From: CAZTLI01 sp964614375
GTDB taxonomy: Bacteria > Chloroflexota > Anaerolineae > Aggregatilineales > Phototrophicaceae
Length of the DNA: 10,058 nucleotides
Direction: 5' to 3'
Assembly (NCBI GenBank): GCA_964614375.1
Contig: CAZTLI010000175.1
Coordinates: 1-10,058 of the forward strand
Below are positions 1 to 6,514 of the stretch, piece after piece (within the stretch, counting starts at the first letter, position 1; every line of letters starts with the position of its first letter). The position numbers and the translations under genes were made by a program. The notes under the pieces are model-generated. The model ran no database searches. It had not been told where the DNA came from and worked only from the letters and a program-made list of their open reading frames with translations.

Positions 1-2
1 TC

Positions 3-734
3 TATCACCATGACGAACGCGAACGCACACACGAACTGCGCGACAAATTGCAGCGCGCGGGTCTGGCGGTTATCCTCGCGCCGTTGGGACACCCCGTAGG
101 CAGTGAGGCCTGGCAGACGCAGTTCCAGGCGGATTTAGAGGAAGCCGTCGCCATCGTCAATTTTTATACGCGGCGGGCTGTGGCGGACAAGTGGTTCTTA
201 TGGCGGCATGAACAGGCGCAGTTTAGCGGCAAGCCAACCGTGCCCATCATGCTTGAAGACTGCGACATACCAGCAGGGCCACCGATGCAGATGATTACCC
301 ACACCATCTATGCCGACTCGCTGGACGATGTGGTTGCCAGCATCAAACGCCTCAAACCGATGACGCAGTGTTTCATCAGTTACGCGCGGGAGGATGAAGC
401 CTTCGCCCGCCAACTGGCGGCCAATCTCCGCAAACGGGGGACGCGCATCTGGCGCGATCAGGATGACATCGCCAAAGGCGCGTCGTGGGATGCCGAAATC
501 CAGAAGGCGCTCAGCAAATCGACGCATGTGCTGCTGGTCGCATCGCCGCATTCGGTTCAATCGCCCAATGTGTTGGATGAAATTGGTTATGCGCTCAACA
601 AAGGCAAAATTGTCATCCCGCTGCTGATTGCCGATTGTGACCTGCCGCTGCGGGTGCATCGCGCCCAATGGATAGACTTTCGCGATAAATATCAAATCGC
701 CCTCGCCGAACTTTTCAGGCAGCTCGCGGATTAA
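3..734 (+). CDS. Tandem TIR-domain protein (5' end outside window)
   Basis: This is the C-terminal 243 residues of a longer protein. The frame is open back to the window edge, so the TTG at 48 is not a credible start. Two TIR domains can be read. The first covers about residues 1-118 (starting YHDERERTHELRDKL) and has the helix with WRHE, whose Glu codon is at 210-212, followed by GKPTVPIML. The second begins near residue 120 with CFISYARED, continues with IWRDQDDIAKGASW and SPNVLDEIGYALNKGK, and has its candidate catalytic Glu codon at 579-581; it runs to the C-terminus. Established: bacterial TIR domains of this TIR_2-like type often cleave NAD+ through that glutamate or make cyclic-ADP-ribose-type signals, frequently in anti-phage systems. 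Inference: both domains could be active because each keeps the Glu. What lies N-terminal (sensor, NTPase, protease or more TIR) cannot be seen. It ends convergently, 80 bp from the PPC gene, so no operon partner is visible downstream. Confidence 0.85.
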   Translation, partial: YHHDERERTHELRDKLQRAGLAVILAPLGHPVGSEAWQTQFQADLEEAVAIVNFYTRRAVADKWFLWRHEQAQFSGKPTVPIMLEDCDIPAGPPMQMITHTIYADSLDDVVASIKRLKPMTQCFISYAREDEAFARQLAANLRKRGTRIWRDQDDIAKGASWDAEIQKALSKSTHVLLVASPHSVQSPNVLDEIGYALNKGKIVIPLLIADCDLPLRVHRAQWIDFRDKYQIALAELFRQLAD

Positions 735-756
735 CAGCACCATCCCATCGTGTTAC

Positions 757-795
757 CCAAAACCAAAAACCCCGCGCGATGGTCGGCACGGGGTT
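757..795 (-). terminator. Rho-independent terminator of the PPC-repeat gene
   Basis: On the minus strand a perfect 7-bp stem (AACCCCG with CGGGGTT; plus-strand arms 768-774 and 789-795) with a 14-nt loop is followed directly by a T-rich tract (complement of the A-rich 757-769). It lies 20 bp after the PPC-gene stop codon. The plus-strand side has no T-run, so it should not stop transcription of the TIR gene efficiently. Confidence 0.65.
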
Positions 796-814
796 GGCAT
801 GTTGATGCTGGGGT

Positions 815-3800
815 CTATCGACCTGTGAGCGTGAGCGTGTAATCGCCCACACCACGATTGCCGAAACTGCGGGCGACGATGGTATATGTGCCCGAAACAG
901 GCAGTCGGAAGCCATCAATGAATGAGTTGCGCCCCGTCCCGCCGTCATCATCGCGCGTGGCCTGAATACCATCCGGCGCATACAACTCCAGATAGGTATC
1001 GAAATCATCACTTTCCATCGAAATCGTGACAATCTGCCCCGCATTGGCCGTAAATGTCCACGCATCCTGTGATTGGTTGAGTGTCCCTGTGACCGTATCG
1101 CCAAACGCAATCGTATCATCCGCCGAACCTAAGCCGGGGCCTGTGCCACCGCCTGAACTGCTGCCCGCGCCTTCTGTAAGCGATAAGGTATAGCTGCCGC
1201 GTCCGCCATTGCCAAAACTGCGGGCGATGATGGTATATGTACCTGATGTCGGCAGCGTGACGTTCTCAATCAGCGAATTCAGCCCCGGACCGCCGTCATC
1301 GTTGCGCGTGACTTCTTGCCCATCGGGGCCATACAATTCCAGATAGGTGTCGAAATCCGAACTGTTCATCGCAATATTGACAACATCGCCCGCGCTGCCA
1401 TTGAATGTCCAGCTATCCAATGACCGATTGAGACTGCCAGTGACCGTATCGCCATAACCGATGCTGCCCTGATTGGATGAGGCGGGCGTGGGCAGTGGTG
1501 TCGGCGATGCGGATATGGCTGTGCCGCGCGTCAGGGTGAGGGTATAGCTGCCGCTGCCGCCATTGCCAAAACTACGGGCGACGATGGTATAACGACCTGA
1601 TCGCGGTATCGCAAACCCACTGATGAGCGAATTCAGGCCGGGACCGCCATCATCATTCGATGTCACCTGCTGCCCATCGGCATCATGCAGTTCGAGATAG
1701 GTGTCGAAGTCGGAACTGTTCATCTCAATCGAAATCACATCGCCTGCATTGGCGCTGAACGTCCAGGTCTCCTGTGAACGGTTGATGCGGCCTGTGACCG
1801 TCTGCCCAAACTCGATAGCGCCGCCACTGGATGAAGGCGGGGGCGGTTGGGTGGGGAACGGTGTCGGCGTGGGGACGACAACCTCGCCCGAAATCAACGA
1901 CAGGGTGTAGCTGCCGCGTCCGCCATTGGCAAAACTGCGGGCGATAATCGTATAACGACCTGATCGCGGTATTCTGAAGCCATTAATCAGGGAATTGAGA
2001 CCGGGACCGCCATCGTCATTAAAGGCCACCTGCTGCTCGTCGGCATCATGCAGTTCGAGATAGGTGTCGAAATCGGAACTGTTCATCTCAATCGTAATCA
2101 CATCGCCCGCATTGGCTGTGAACGTCCACCTTTCCTGCGATTGGTTGAGGCTGCCCGTCACCGTCTGCCCAAACTCGATAGCGCCCCGATCAGACGAAGG
2201 CGGTGGTGGTTGTGTCGGGAAAGGCGTTGGCGTGGGGACGACAACCCCACCAGCAGTCAAGGTGAGGGTATAGGTGCCGCGTCCCGCATTGGCGAAACTG
2301 CGAGCAATAATCGTGTATGTTCCCGATGTCGGCAGCCTAAAGCCATTGATGAAGGAATTGAGACCCGGCCCGCCATCGTCATTAAAGGCCACCTGCTGCC
2401 CATTGGGGCCGTTGAGTTCGAGATAGGTATCGAAGTCGGTGCTGTTCATCTCAATCGAAATCACATCGCCCGCATTACCACTGAATGTCCACGTTTGCTG
2501 CGATTGGTTGAGGCTGCCCGTCACCGTCTGCCCAATTGTGATTGTGCCACTGCCCTGTGGGGGCTGGGCTGTGCCTGTTGATAGGGTCAGCGTGTAATTC
2601 CCGCGTCCGCGGTTGCCAAAGCTGCGGGCGACGATGGTGAATGTCCCGCTCGTCGGCAGGGTGTAATTCTCAATGAGTGAATTCAGTCCTTGTCCACCAT
2701 CATCGTTAAAGGCCACCTGCTGACCATTTGGCCCCAATAGCTCTAAATAGGTATCAAAGTCACTGCTGGTCATCGCAATCGTCACGACATCGCCTTCAGT
2801 GCCGGTAAATGTCCACAACTGCTGATTCTCGTTGAGCGTTCCCGACACACTTTGCCCATAGGCGATGCTGCCACCGCTGCCACCCCGACCGGGTGTGGGA
2901 GACGGGCCGGGAGAGGCCGAACCCCGCGAGAGGGATAATGTGTATGCCCCTTCACCACGATTGCCGAAACTGCGGGCAATAATGGTGTATTCGCCTGTCG
3001 CGGACAGGGTGAAATTCTCAATCAGCGAATTCAGCCCCTGACCGCTGTCATCATTAAAAGTCACCTGAGTGCCATCGGGCCCCAACAGTTCCAGATAGGT
3101 ATCAAAGTCGTCACTGGTCATCGCAATGGTGATGGTCTCGCCCGCAATCCCGCTGAACGTCCAGCGTTCCTGATTGCGATTGAGTGCGCTGGTAACACTC
3201 ACACCATACCCAATGGGGTTGGTTTCAAACACGCCCACCTGTAACGACAGCGTATAATCGCCGCTGGCACTCGTGCTGAGGCCGCGCGCCACAATCGTGT
3301 ATGTGCCTGTTTCTGGCAACGCGATATTTTCTAACAGGGAATTCAGTCCCGGGCCGCCGTCGTCGTTGGTGGCAATCTGTTCACCCTCTGGCCCCAACAA
3401 TTCGAGATAGGTATCAAAGTCGGAACTGTTCATCGCGATGGTCACGATGTCGCCCGCGTTGGCGCCGAATGTCCAGAGATTGGTGTTACTGGCCAGCGTC
3501 CCGCTGACGGTTTCGCCAAAGGCGATAGGGGCGATGGGGGTTGAACTGGCTAATGTGAGCGTGACGGTATAGCTCCCAACCGCGTCCAATTCAAAGCCGC
3601 GGGCAATGATGGTATAGGTGCCCGTCGTCGGCAGGGTGAATTCTTCTATCAACGAATTGAGACCCGAACCGCCGTCATCGTTGCGCGCGACCCGCACGCC
3701 ATCTGGCCCGATGAGTTCTAATAAGGTGTCGAAATCGCGGCTTTCCATCGCAATGGTGATGGTATCGCCGATACTACCGCTGAATGTCCACTCGTCCTGT

Positions 3801-3940
3801 GTGCCATCCAAACGCCCCGACACACTATCGCCATAATCGAGCGACCCGCCTTGTGCGCGCGGCGCGGCCAGCGCGACAGTCACGGCTAACAGTGGTAAGG
3901 CCAGGAGCAATACAAACATCATTAATCGTCGTAAGGTCAT
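815..3940 (-). CDS. Secreted protein of nine PPC-type beta domains
   Basis: This 1041-residue protein begins with a clear Sec signal peptide: MTLRR, a hydrophobic stretch to about residue 24, and an ALA-A cleavage site near residue 25. The rest is nine homologous domains at residues 34-131, 139-236, 243-340, 359-456, 467-564, 588-685, 709-806, 827-924 and 944-1041. Each is 98 residues and reads IxxGxxVxGxL, WTFxxxAGD, DFDTYLELxGPDG, NDDGGPGLNS, LPxSGTYTIIARSF, GxYTLTL. That pattern matches the bacterial pre-peptidase C-terminal (PPC) fold, a secreted calcium-stabilised beta-sandwich usually found as one or two copies behind a protease. Here there is no catalytic domain, C-terminal anchor or transmembrane segment. 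The linkers are 6-23 residues, rich in P, T, S and G. The protein has no Lys or Cys and is acidic. The ATG is preceded by AGGGAA (3947-3952), 6 nt upstream. Likely role, by inference: extracellular matrix, surface or ligand-binding protein. An adhesin-like role is equally possible. Confidence 0.88.
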   Translation of the reverse strand: MTLRRLMMFVLLLALPLLAVTVALAAPRAQGGSLDYGDSVSGRLDGTQDEWTFSGSIGDTITIAMESRDFDTLLELIGPDGVRVARNDDGGSGLNSLIEEFTLPTTGTYTIIARGFELDAVGSYTVTLTLASSTPIAPIAFGETVSGTLASNTNLWTFGANAGDIVTIAMNSSDFDTYLELLGPEGEQIATNDDGGPGLNSLLENIALPETGTYTIVARGLSTSASGDYTLSLQVGVFETNPIGYGVSVTSALNRNQERWTFSGIAGETITIAMTSDDFDTYLELLGPDGTQVTFNDDSGQGLNSLIENFTLSATGEYTIIARSFGNRGEGAYTLSLSRGSASPGPSPTPGRGGSGGSIAYGQSVSGTLNENQQLWTFTGTEGDVVTIAMTSSDFDTYLELLGPNGQQVAFNDDGGQGLNSLIENYTLPTSGTFTIVARSFGNRGRGNYTLTLSTGTAQPPQGSGTITIGQTVTGSLNQSQQTWTFSGNAGDVISIEMNSTDFDTYLELNGPNGQQVAFNDDGGPGLNSFINGFRLPTSGTYTIIARSFANAGRGTYTLTLTAGGVVVPTPTPFPTQPPPPSSDRGAIEFGQTVTGSLNQSQERWTFTANAGDVITIEMNSSDFDTYLELHDADEQQVAFNDDGGPGLNSLINGFRIPRSGRYTIIARSFANGGRGSYTLSLISGEVVVPTPTPFPTQPPPPSSSGGAIEFGQTVTGRINRSQETWTFSANAGDVISIEMNSSDFDTYLELHDADGQQVTSNDDGGPGLNSLISGFAIPRSGRYTIVARSFGNGGSGSYTLTLTRGTAISASPTPLPTPASSNQGSIGYGDTVTGSLNRSLDSWTFNGSAGDVVNIAMNSSDFDTYLELYGPDGQEVTRNDDGGPGLNSLIENVTLPTSGTYTIIARSFGNGGRGSYTLSLTEGAGSSSGGGTGPGLGSADDTIAFGDTVTGTLNQSQDAWTFTANAGQIVTISMESDDFDTYLELYAPDGIQATRDDDGGTGRNSFIDGFRLPVSGTYTIVARSFGNRGVGDYTLTLTGR
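818..3841 (-). repeat. Nine-copy array of 294-bp PPC-domain repeats
   Basis: The array is coding. In plus-strand coordinates the repeats, from first to last domain, are 3548-3841, 3233-3526, 2921-3214, 2573-2866, 2249-2542, 1886-2179, 1523-1816, 1169-1462 and 818-1111. All are exactly 294 bp (98 codons). The segment coding for DFDTYLEL is the most conserved at DNA level and recurs as variants of ATAGGTATCGAA. Linkers vary from 18 to 69 bp, so domain length is under constraint while spacing is not. Confidence 0.9.
1523..2542 (-). repeat. Sub-array of three PPC domains with 363-bp period
   Basis: Domains 5, 6 and 7 start at residues 467, 588 and 709, exactly 121 codons (363 bp) apart. The linkers 5-6 and 6-7 are nearly identical (both contain VVVPTPTPFPTQPPPPSS). 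This implies that a domain-plus-linker unit was duplicated within the gene more recently than the rest of the array. Domains 6 and 7 also share the LELHDAD variant not found in the others. Synonymous differences in the linker DNA show that the copies are not brand new. Confidence 0.8.
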
Positions 3941-4048
3941 GATTTCTTCCCTATCCTAAGATTTGAGTCGTCGGTGCATCGTTATGTTCAAGCCGGGTAT
4001 GGAAAATGGTTAAAACTCCCCCTGTGGGCGGCATACATTCTCAGTCTC

Positions 4049-4077
4049 AGTATAATCACATCGGCATATCGACACAA
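4049..4077 (-). promoter_or_regulatory. Sigma-70-like promoter candidate for the PPC gene
   Basis: On the minus strand TTGTGT (4077-4072) is followed by a 17-nt spacer and TATACT (4054-4049), the latter matching five of six bases of the -10 consensus. Transcription would start near 4042, giving a leader of about 100 nt before the ATG at 3940. The -35 match is only moderate. Confidence 0.4.
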
Positions 4078-4176
4078 CGTATGTAGAGGTTTTATAACCT
4101 TTGCGTATGGAAAGCATGGTGTTGGAATTGAGGGGCGGCAGGAAAACGAGGTCTGAGCAGGGAAAATGGGGCAATT

Positions 4177-4207
4177 TTGAGCCATTCTGAGCATTCTGAC
4201 GTATACT
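4177..4207 (+). promoter_or_regulatory. Possible promoter with direct-repeat spacer, rightward
   Basis: TTGAGC (4177-4182), a 19-nt spacer and TATACT (4202-4207) form a weak sigma-70-like site. The spacer contains two copies of CATTCTGA 10 bp apart (starting 4183 and 4192), which could be an operator or simply chance. If used, it gives a leader of about 400 nt for the PLP-enzyme gene. The 19-nt spacing is longer than ideal. Confidence 0.25.
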
Positions 4208-4214
4208 ATGGTGA

Positions 4215-4241
4215 GAGGGGGGGACAGCCATCCTCCCCCTC
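4215..4241 (+). other. GC-rich hairpin just after the promoter candidate
   Basis: GAGGGGG (4215-4221) pairs perfectly with CCCCCTC (4235-4241) across a 13-nt loop. It would form the very 5' end of a transcript starting near 4213. No T-run follows, so it is not a terminator; a 5'-protecting stem is one reading. Confidence 0.35.
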
Positions 4242-4271
4242 CAACCAACCGGAGACACATACACCGTGTCA

Positions 4272-4304
4272 CAATGACCTGCCATGCTACTGGGTGGGTC
4301 ATTG
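4272..4304 (+). other. Hairpin with internal stem in the 4617 gene leader
   Basis: CAATGACC (4272-4279) is perfectly complementary to GGTCATTG (4297-4304). The 17-nt loop can form a further CCA/TGG stem. It is followed by GTGTTTGTTGG, a poor T-tract, so it could be a weak terminator or attenuator in the leader or merely a stable fold. Confidence 0.3.
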
Positions 4305-4320
4305 GTGTTTGTTGGCCTAT

Positions 4321-4420
4321 CGCCGCTAGCCGCTGGCCTCAACGATGAACCGCAGCGTTGACCACGACAGGCAATCAGCCAACGGGATGAAAAGGGCTGC
4401 TGGCCTCTCGCCGCTGGCTA
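4321..4420. repeat. Degenerate short repeats of a CGCCGCTGGC-type unit
   Basis: CGCCGCTAGC plus CGCTGGCCTC (4321-4340) recur in swapped order as TGCTGGCCTC plus CGCCGCTGGC within 4399-4419. The four related decamers within 100 bp look like remnants of an intergenic short-repeat family rather than gene sequence. Confidence 0.35.
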
Positions 4421-4603
4421 AGGACAAACGATTCAACGCAAAGACGCCAGGATATAAAGGACGCAACGTGTAACCTACCGTACTCGCTCAGCCCTCAATC
4501 CTCAGCACCGCTTTCAATCGCGCAGCACCGTTATTACCCGGCACACGCGCTTACTCAGTTCGCAGCATGGACGCGCACATCGGCACGTCCCTACTATTTT
4601 AAG

Positions 4604-4608
4604 AGGAG
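4604..4608 (+). promoter_or_regulatory. Shine-Dalgarno AGGAG fixing the 4617 start
   Basis: AGGAG lies 8 nt before the ATG at 4617. The start is thus well supported and the protein begins MKGQSTRGIHG, a typical N-terminus for this enzyme family. Confidence 0.8.
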
Positions 4609-4616
4609 ACCCCGTT

Positions 4617-5780
4617 ATGAAAGGTCAATCGACACGCGGTATCCACGGCAGGCGCGACAAATCGTTCCGCAGCGTCGTCCATCCGATTTATCCGTCATCG
4701 ACGTTCGCGGTGGATAAAAGCGACGACTATGCGCCCTATGTGCGCGGCGAAAACCCGGAAGACTTCTTCATTTATAGTCGCTATCACAATCCCACACTGC
4801 GAAATGCGGCGGAAAAATTGGCGGCGCTGGAAGGGGCGGAAATGGGCGTGCTCTTCGCCAGCGGCATGGCGGCGATTACAGCGGCGATTTTGGCAGTCGT
4901 GCAAGCGGGCGACAAAGTAGCCGCGTCGGGACGCCTGTATGGTATGACCTATCGTTTTTTGCGGGATGTCGCGCCACGATTTGGCATCGAAACCGTATTC
5001 CTGCGCGAAGATGACCTCTATCGCGTGCATGAGACTGTGCCCGATGCGCGTCTGGTCTATTTCGAGACGCCAATTAACCCCACGTCAGATTGTGTGGACA
5101 TCGCCTGTGTGGTTGAATCCGCCCAAAAAATCAACGCGGCGACGATTGTTGATAACACCTTTGCCTCGCCGATTAATCAAAATCCGCTGGCGCTGGGTGT
5201 GGATGTCGTCGTCCACAGCGCGACCAAATACATCGCCGGACATAGCGATTTGATGGCAGGCGCGGCGCTCGGTTCAGGGGATGCGATTGGGCGGGTATTC
5301 GACAATCTGAAAGTGTTCGGTGGCTGCCTCAACGCGCACGATGCCTATCTGCTTGACCGCAGCCTGAAGACGCTCAAGGTGCGGATGGACGCGCATAACA
5401 ACAATGCCTTGCAACTGGCACAGTGGTTTGAGGCGGAATCGAATGTACCGCGCGTCTATTATCCGGGACTGCCGTCGTCGGCATCTCATACGATTGCGAA
5501 GAAACAGATGCGCGGCTTCGGCGGGATGTTGTGTATTGAACTGGCGGATTTAGAGGCTGCCAAAACGTTCTGCGATTCATTGCAATTGGCGTTGAATGCC
5601 ACCAGTCTCGGCGGGGTCGATACGCTGGTGAGTATCCCGGTGTTGACCAGTCACGTTGGTCTATCGGCGGATGAACTGAAAGCGGCGAAGGTGGCGGAAG
5701 GGATGGTGCGGATTTCTGTCGGTCTGGAAGATGTCGATGACCTGATGGCGGATTTCCAGCAGGCACTAGGGCAAATATGA
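4617..5780 (+). CDS. PLP-dependent trans-sulfuration-family enzyme
   Basis: This 387-residue protein is full length for the Cys/Met metabolism PLP-dependent family (cystathionine gamma-synthase, beta- and gamma-lyases, O-acylhomoserine sulfhydrylases, methionine gamma-lyase). Visible motifs: YSRYHNPT (Y53, R55, which in the family contact the PLP phosphate of the neighbouring subunit), SGMAA (82-86), the substrate-stacking tyrosine in GRLYGMTY (Y108), FETPINPT (149-156), VDNTFASP with D179 that holds the PLP ring nitrogen, and SATKYIAGHSD with the Schiff-base lysine K204. The C-terminal VRISVGLEDVDDL carries R365, which binds the substrate carboxylate. The position after YG is Met, not the Cys characteristic of methionine gamma-lyase, so that activity is less likely. 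The exact substrate cannot be settled from sequence; cystathionine synthase or lyase and sulfhydrylase remain open. It acts in the cytoplasm as a tetramer in known members. It stands alone on its strand, with no met or cys genes beside it. Confidence 0.9.
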   Translation: MKGQSTRGIHGRRDKSFRSVVHPIYPSSTFAVDKSDDYAPYVRGENPEDFFIYSRYHNPTLRNAAEKLAALEGAEMGVLFASGMAAITAAILAVVQAGDKVAASGRLYGMTYRFLRDVAPRFGIETVFLREDDLYRVHETVPDARLVYFETPINPTSDCVDIACVVESAQKINAATIVDNTFASPINQNPLALGVDVVVHSATKYIAGHSDLMAGAALGSGDAIGRVFDNLKVFGGCLNAHDAYLLDRSLKTLKVRMDAHNNNALQLAQWFEAESNVPRVYYPGLPSSASHTIAKKQMRGFGGMLCIELADLEAAKTFCDSLQLALNATSLGGVDTLVSIPVLTSHVGLSADELKAAKVAEGMVRISVGLEDVDDLMADFQQALGQI

Positions 5781-5953
5781 ACGACAGAGGGCACAGAAGA
5801 CAGCGGGATGGGGCTATATTACTTTTTTGCTGTGAACCTGACACTTTTGTGCAATGTGTCGTTTGCGCCGCCAGACGCTAAATCATCGGGCAGCCGCACG
5901 TTTTAACGGGTGGCGGGGCGGTACACTCGCAACTGTTACCGGTGTATGTTTTC

Positions 5954-5982
5954 CTGAAAGGGGCAGATTTTCAGACTTTTTT
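5954..5982 (+). terminator. Weak terminator candidate after the PLP enzyme
   Basis: CTGAAA (5954-5959) pairs with TTTCAG (5969-5974) over a 9-nt loop and is followed by ACTTTTTT (to 5982). The stem is short and AT-rich and lies 174 nt past the stop codon, so efficiency is doubtful. It is the only hairpin with a T-run found between 5781 and 6008; nothing else in that 228-bp spacer could be assigned. Confidence 0.3.
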
Positions 5983-6008
5983 GAAGCGCGTCACTTCTAA
6001 AATTGTGT

Positions 6009-6260
6009 TTAGCAGCTTGGCAGGGTTTCGAGGTCGTGCAGGGGTTTGCCATCGGCTTCGAGCACGAGGAAAGCGTCTATGCCTTCACCCCGCACACCCA
6101 CATCATGCTGCACACCCGCTATCACAATATTCAGCCGCAGCCTTTTGGTCACAAGCTGAATAATGGCCTCGTGCGTCGTCAGACTCCAGCCCGAACCACC
6201 GATCCGAACAATTGTCCCGTTGGTATTTTTGTTGGCGCACAAAATTTGAAATCCCGACAT
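6009..6260 (-). CDS. Small DUF3892-like protein
   Basis: This 83-residue protein starts MSGFQILCANKNTNG, continues with IVRIGGSGWSLTTHEAI (18-33) and ends LEADGKPLHDLETLPSC. The order, which is an N-terminal strand with Cys, a GG-x-GW segment, an EAI helix, and a C-terminal ADGxxxxxLxxLPxC, resembles DUF3892, a family of short bacterial proteins of unknown function. The match is from memory of the family pattern and not a search. The ATG at 6258-6260 has AAGGAAAGG upstream (6267-6275), which overlaps the stop codon of the preceding gene, so the two are probably translated as a coupled pair. There is no signal peptide or membrane segment. No function is claimed. Confidence 0.6.
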   Translation of the reverse strand: MSGFQILCANKNTNGTIVRIGGSGWSLTTHEAIIQLVTKRLRLNIVIAGVQHDVGVRGEGIDAFLVLEADGKPLHDLETLPSC

Positions 6261-6273
6261 GCGGGGCCTTTCC

Positions 6274-6486
6274 TTATGGTTTGGTCAAGTCTTCGAGTTT
6301 GTCGGCAGCCATCATGCAGGTTTCGTTGTGGTTGGGGCCTTTGCAATCATAGCGCACAGGCGGCTTGGCGCGATGATCCCAGACCACCAGCCAGTTCTTC
6401 GAGACGAAGGTCACGCGCAAGTAAGTGTTATAATACCAGATGCCATAGGTGGTGTTTAACTCAACGAGCTGCTGGAGGAGCGTCAT
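6274..6486 (-). CDS. Hypothetical small protein, 70 aa
   Basis: I do not recognise this family. The 70-residue protein has a short amphipathic N-terminus (MTLLQQLVEL), an aromatic-rich beta-like core (YGIWYYNTYLRVTFV then NWLVVWDH, residues 14-38), and a tail with two cysteines spaced CX8C (C48, C57) and two intervening polar residues H and N. It ends 13 bp before the DUF3892-like gene, and its stop codon overlaps that gene's ribosome site, which supports both being real. Its own ribosome site is weak (AGAGAG or CAGGG shortly before the ATG). The composition is protein-like (tryptophans and tyrosines, balanced charge), unlike the Arg/Cys/Ser-rich frame on the opposite strand. The paired cysteines could bind metal or form a disulfide; that is speculation. 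Confidence 0.5.
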   Translation of the reverse strand: MTLLQQLVELNTTYGIWYYNTYLRVTFVSKNWLVVWDHRAKPPVRYDCKGPNHNETCMMAADKLEDLTKP

Positions 6487-6514
6487 AGCCCTGCTCTCTA
6501 CTCTGTGTTGACGA

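Larger units (their letters stand above)
3941..4616. other. Divergent intergenic region, 676 bp, no gene supported
   Basis: This region lies between the divergently transcribed PPC and PLP-enzyme genes. Short open frames here (for example minus-strand frames in 3988-4342) have no family likeness and no good ribosome site, so I do not call genes. What it holds: a promoter candidate for each direction, two hairpins at 4215-4241 and 4272-4304, degenerate short repeats at 4321-4420, a stretch at 4433-4467 containing repeated ACGCAA/AAAG words, and an imperfect tandem repeat (TCAATC followed by CAGCACCG) at 4495-4530. I saw no SAM-I riboswitch core or T-box element upstream of the sulfur-metabolism gene. 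Confidence 0.6.

Noticed and set aside
48..734. Taking the TTG at 48 as the start of the TIR gene
   Set aside because: The frame continues upstream to the window edge with TIR-like sequence (YHDERERTHELRDKL), so the start is outside the window.
818..3841. CRISPR-like or minisatellite reading of the regular repeats
   Set aside because: The 294-bp units are in frame within one continuous gene and diverge at synonymous sites while keeping protein motifs, so they are protein domains.
3988..4342. Minus-strand frames of 104 and 110 codons in the divergent spacer
   Set aside because: They overlap each other in different frames, show no recognisable domain and no convincing ribosome site, and cover the likely PPC-gene promoter.
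4274..4348. Possible 24-codon leader peptide starting at the ATG at 4274
   Set aside because: It has no properly spaced ribosome site, its start lies inside a hairpin, and it lacks the run of Met or Cys codons expected for a sulfur-gene attenuator.
4208..4616. SAM-type riboswitch upstream of the trans-sulfuration enzyme
   Set aside because: I looked for the conserved SAM-I core and for T-box elements and saw neither; the hairpins present have no matching junction.
6003..6488. Plus-strand open frame of 161 codons opposite the small-protein pair
   Set aside because: Its translation is rich in Arg, Cys and Ser with no family pattern, while the minus strand has two coupled frames with ribosome sites and a DUF3892-like pattern. 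It is an antisense shadow.
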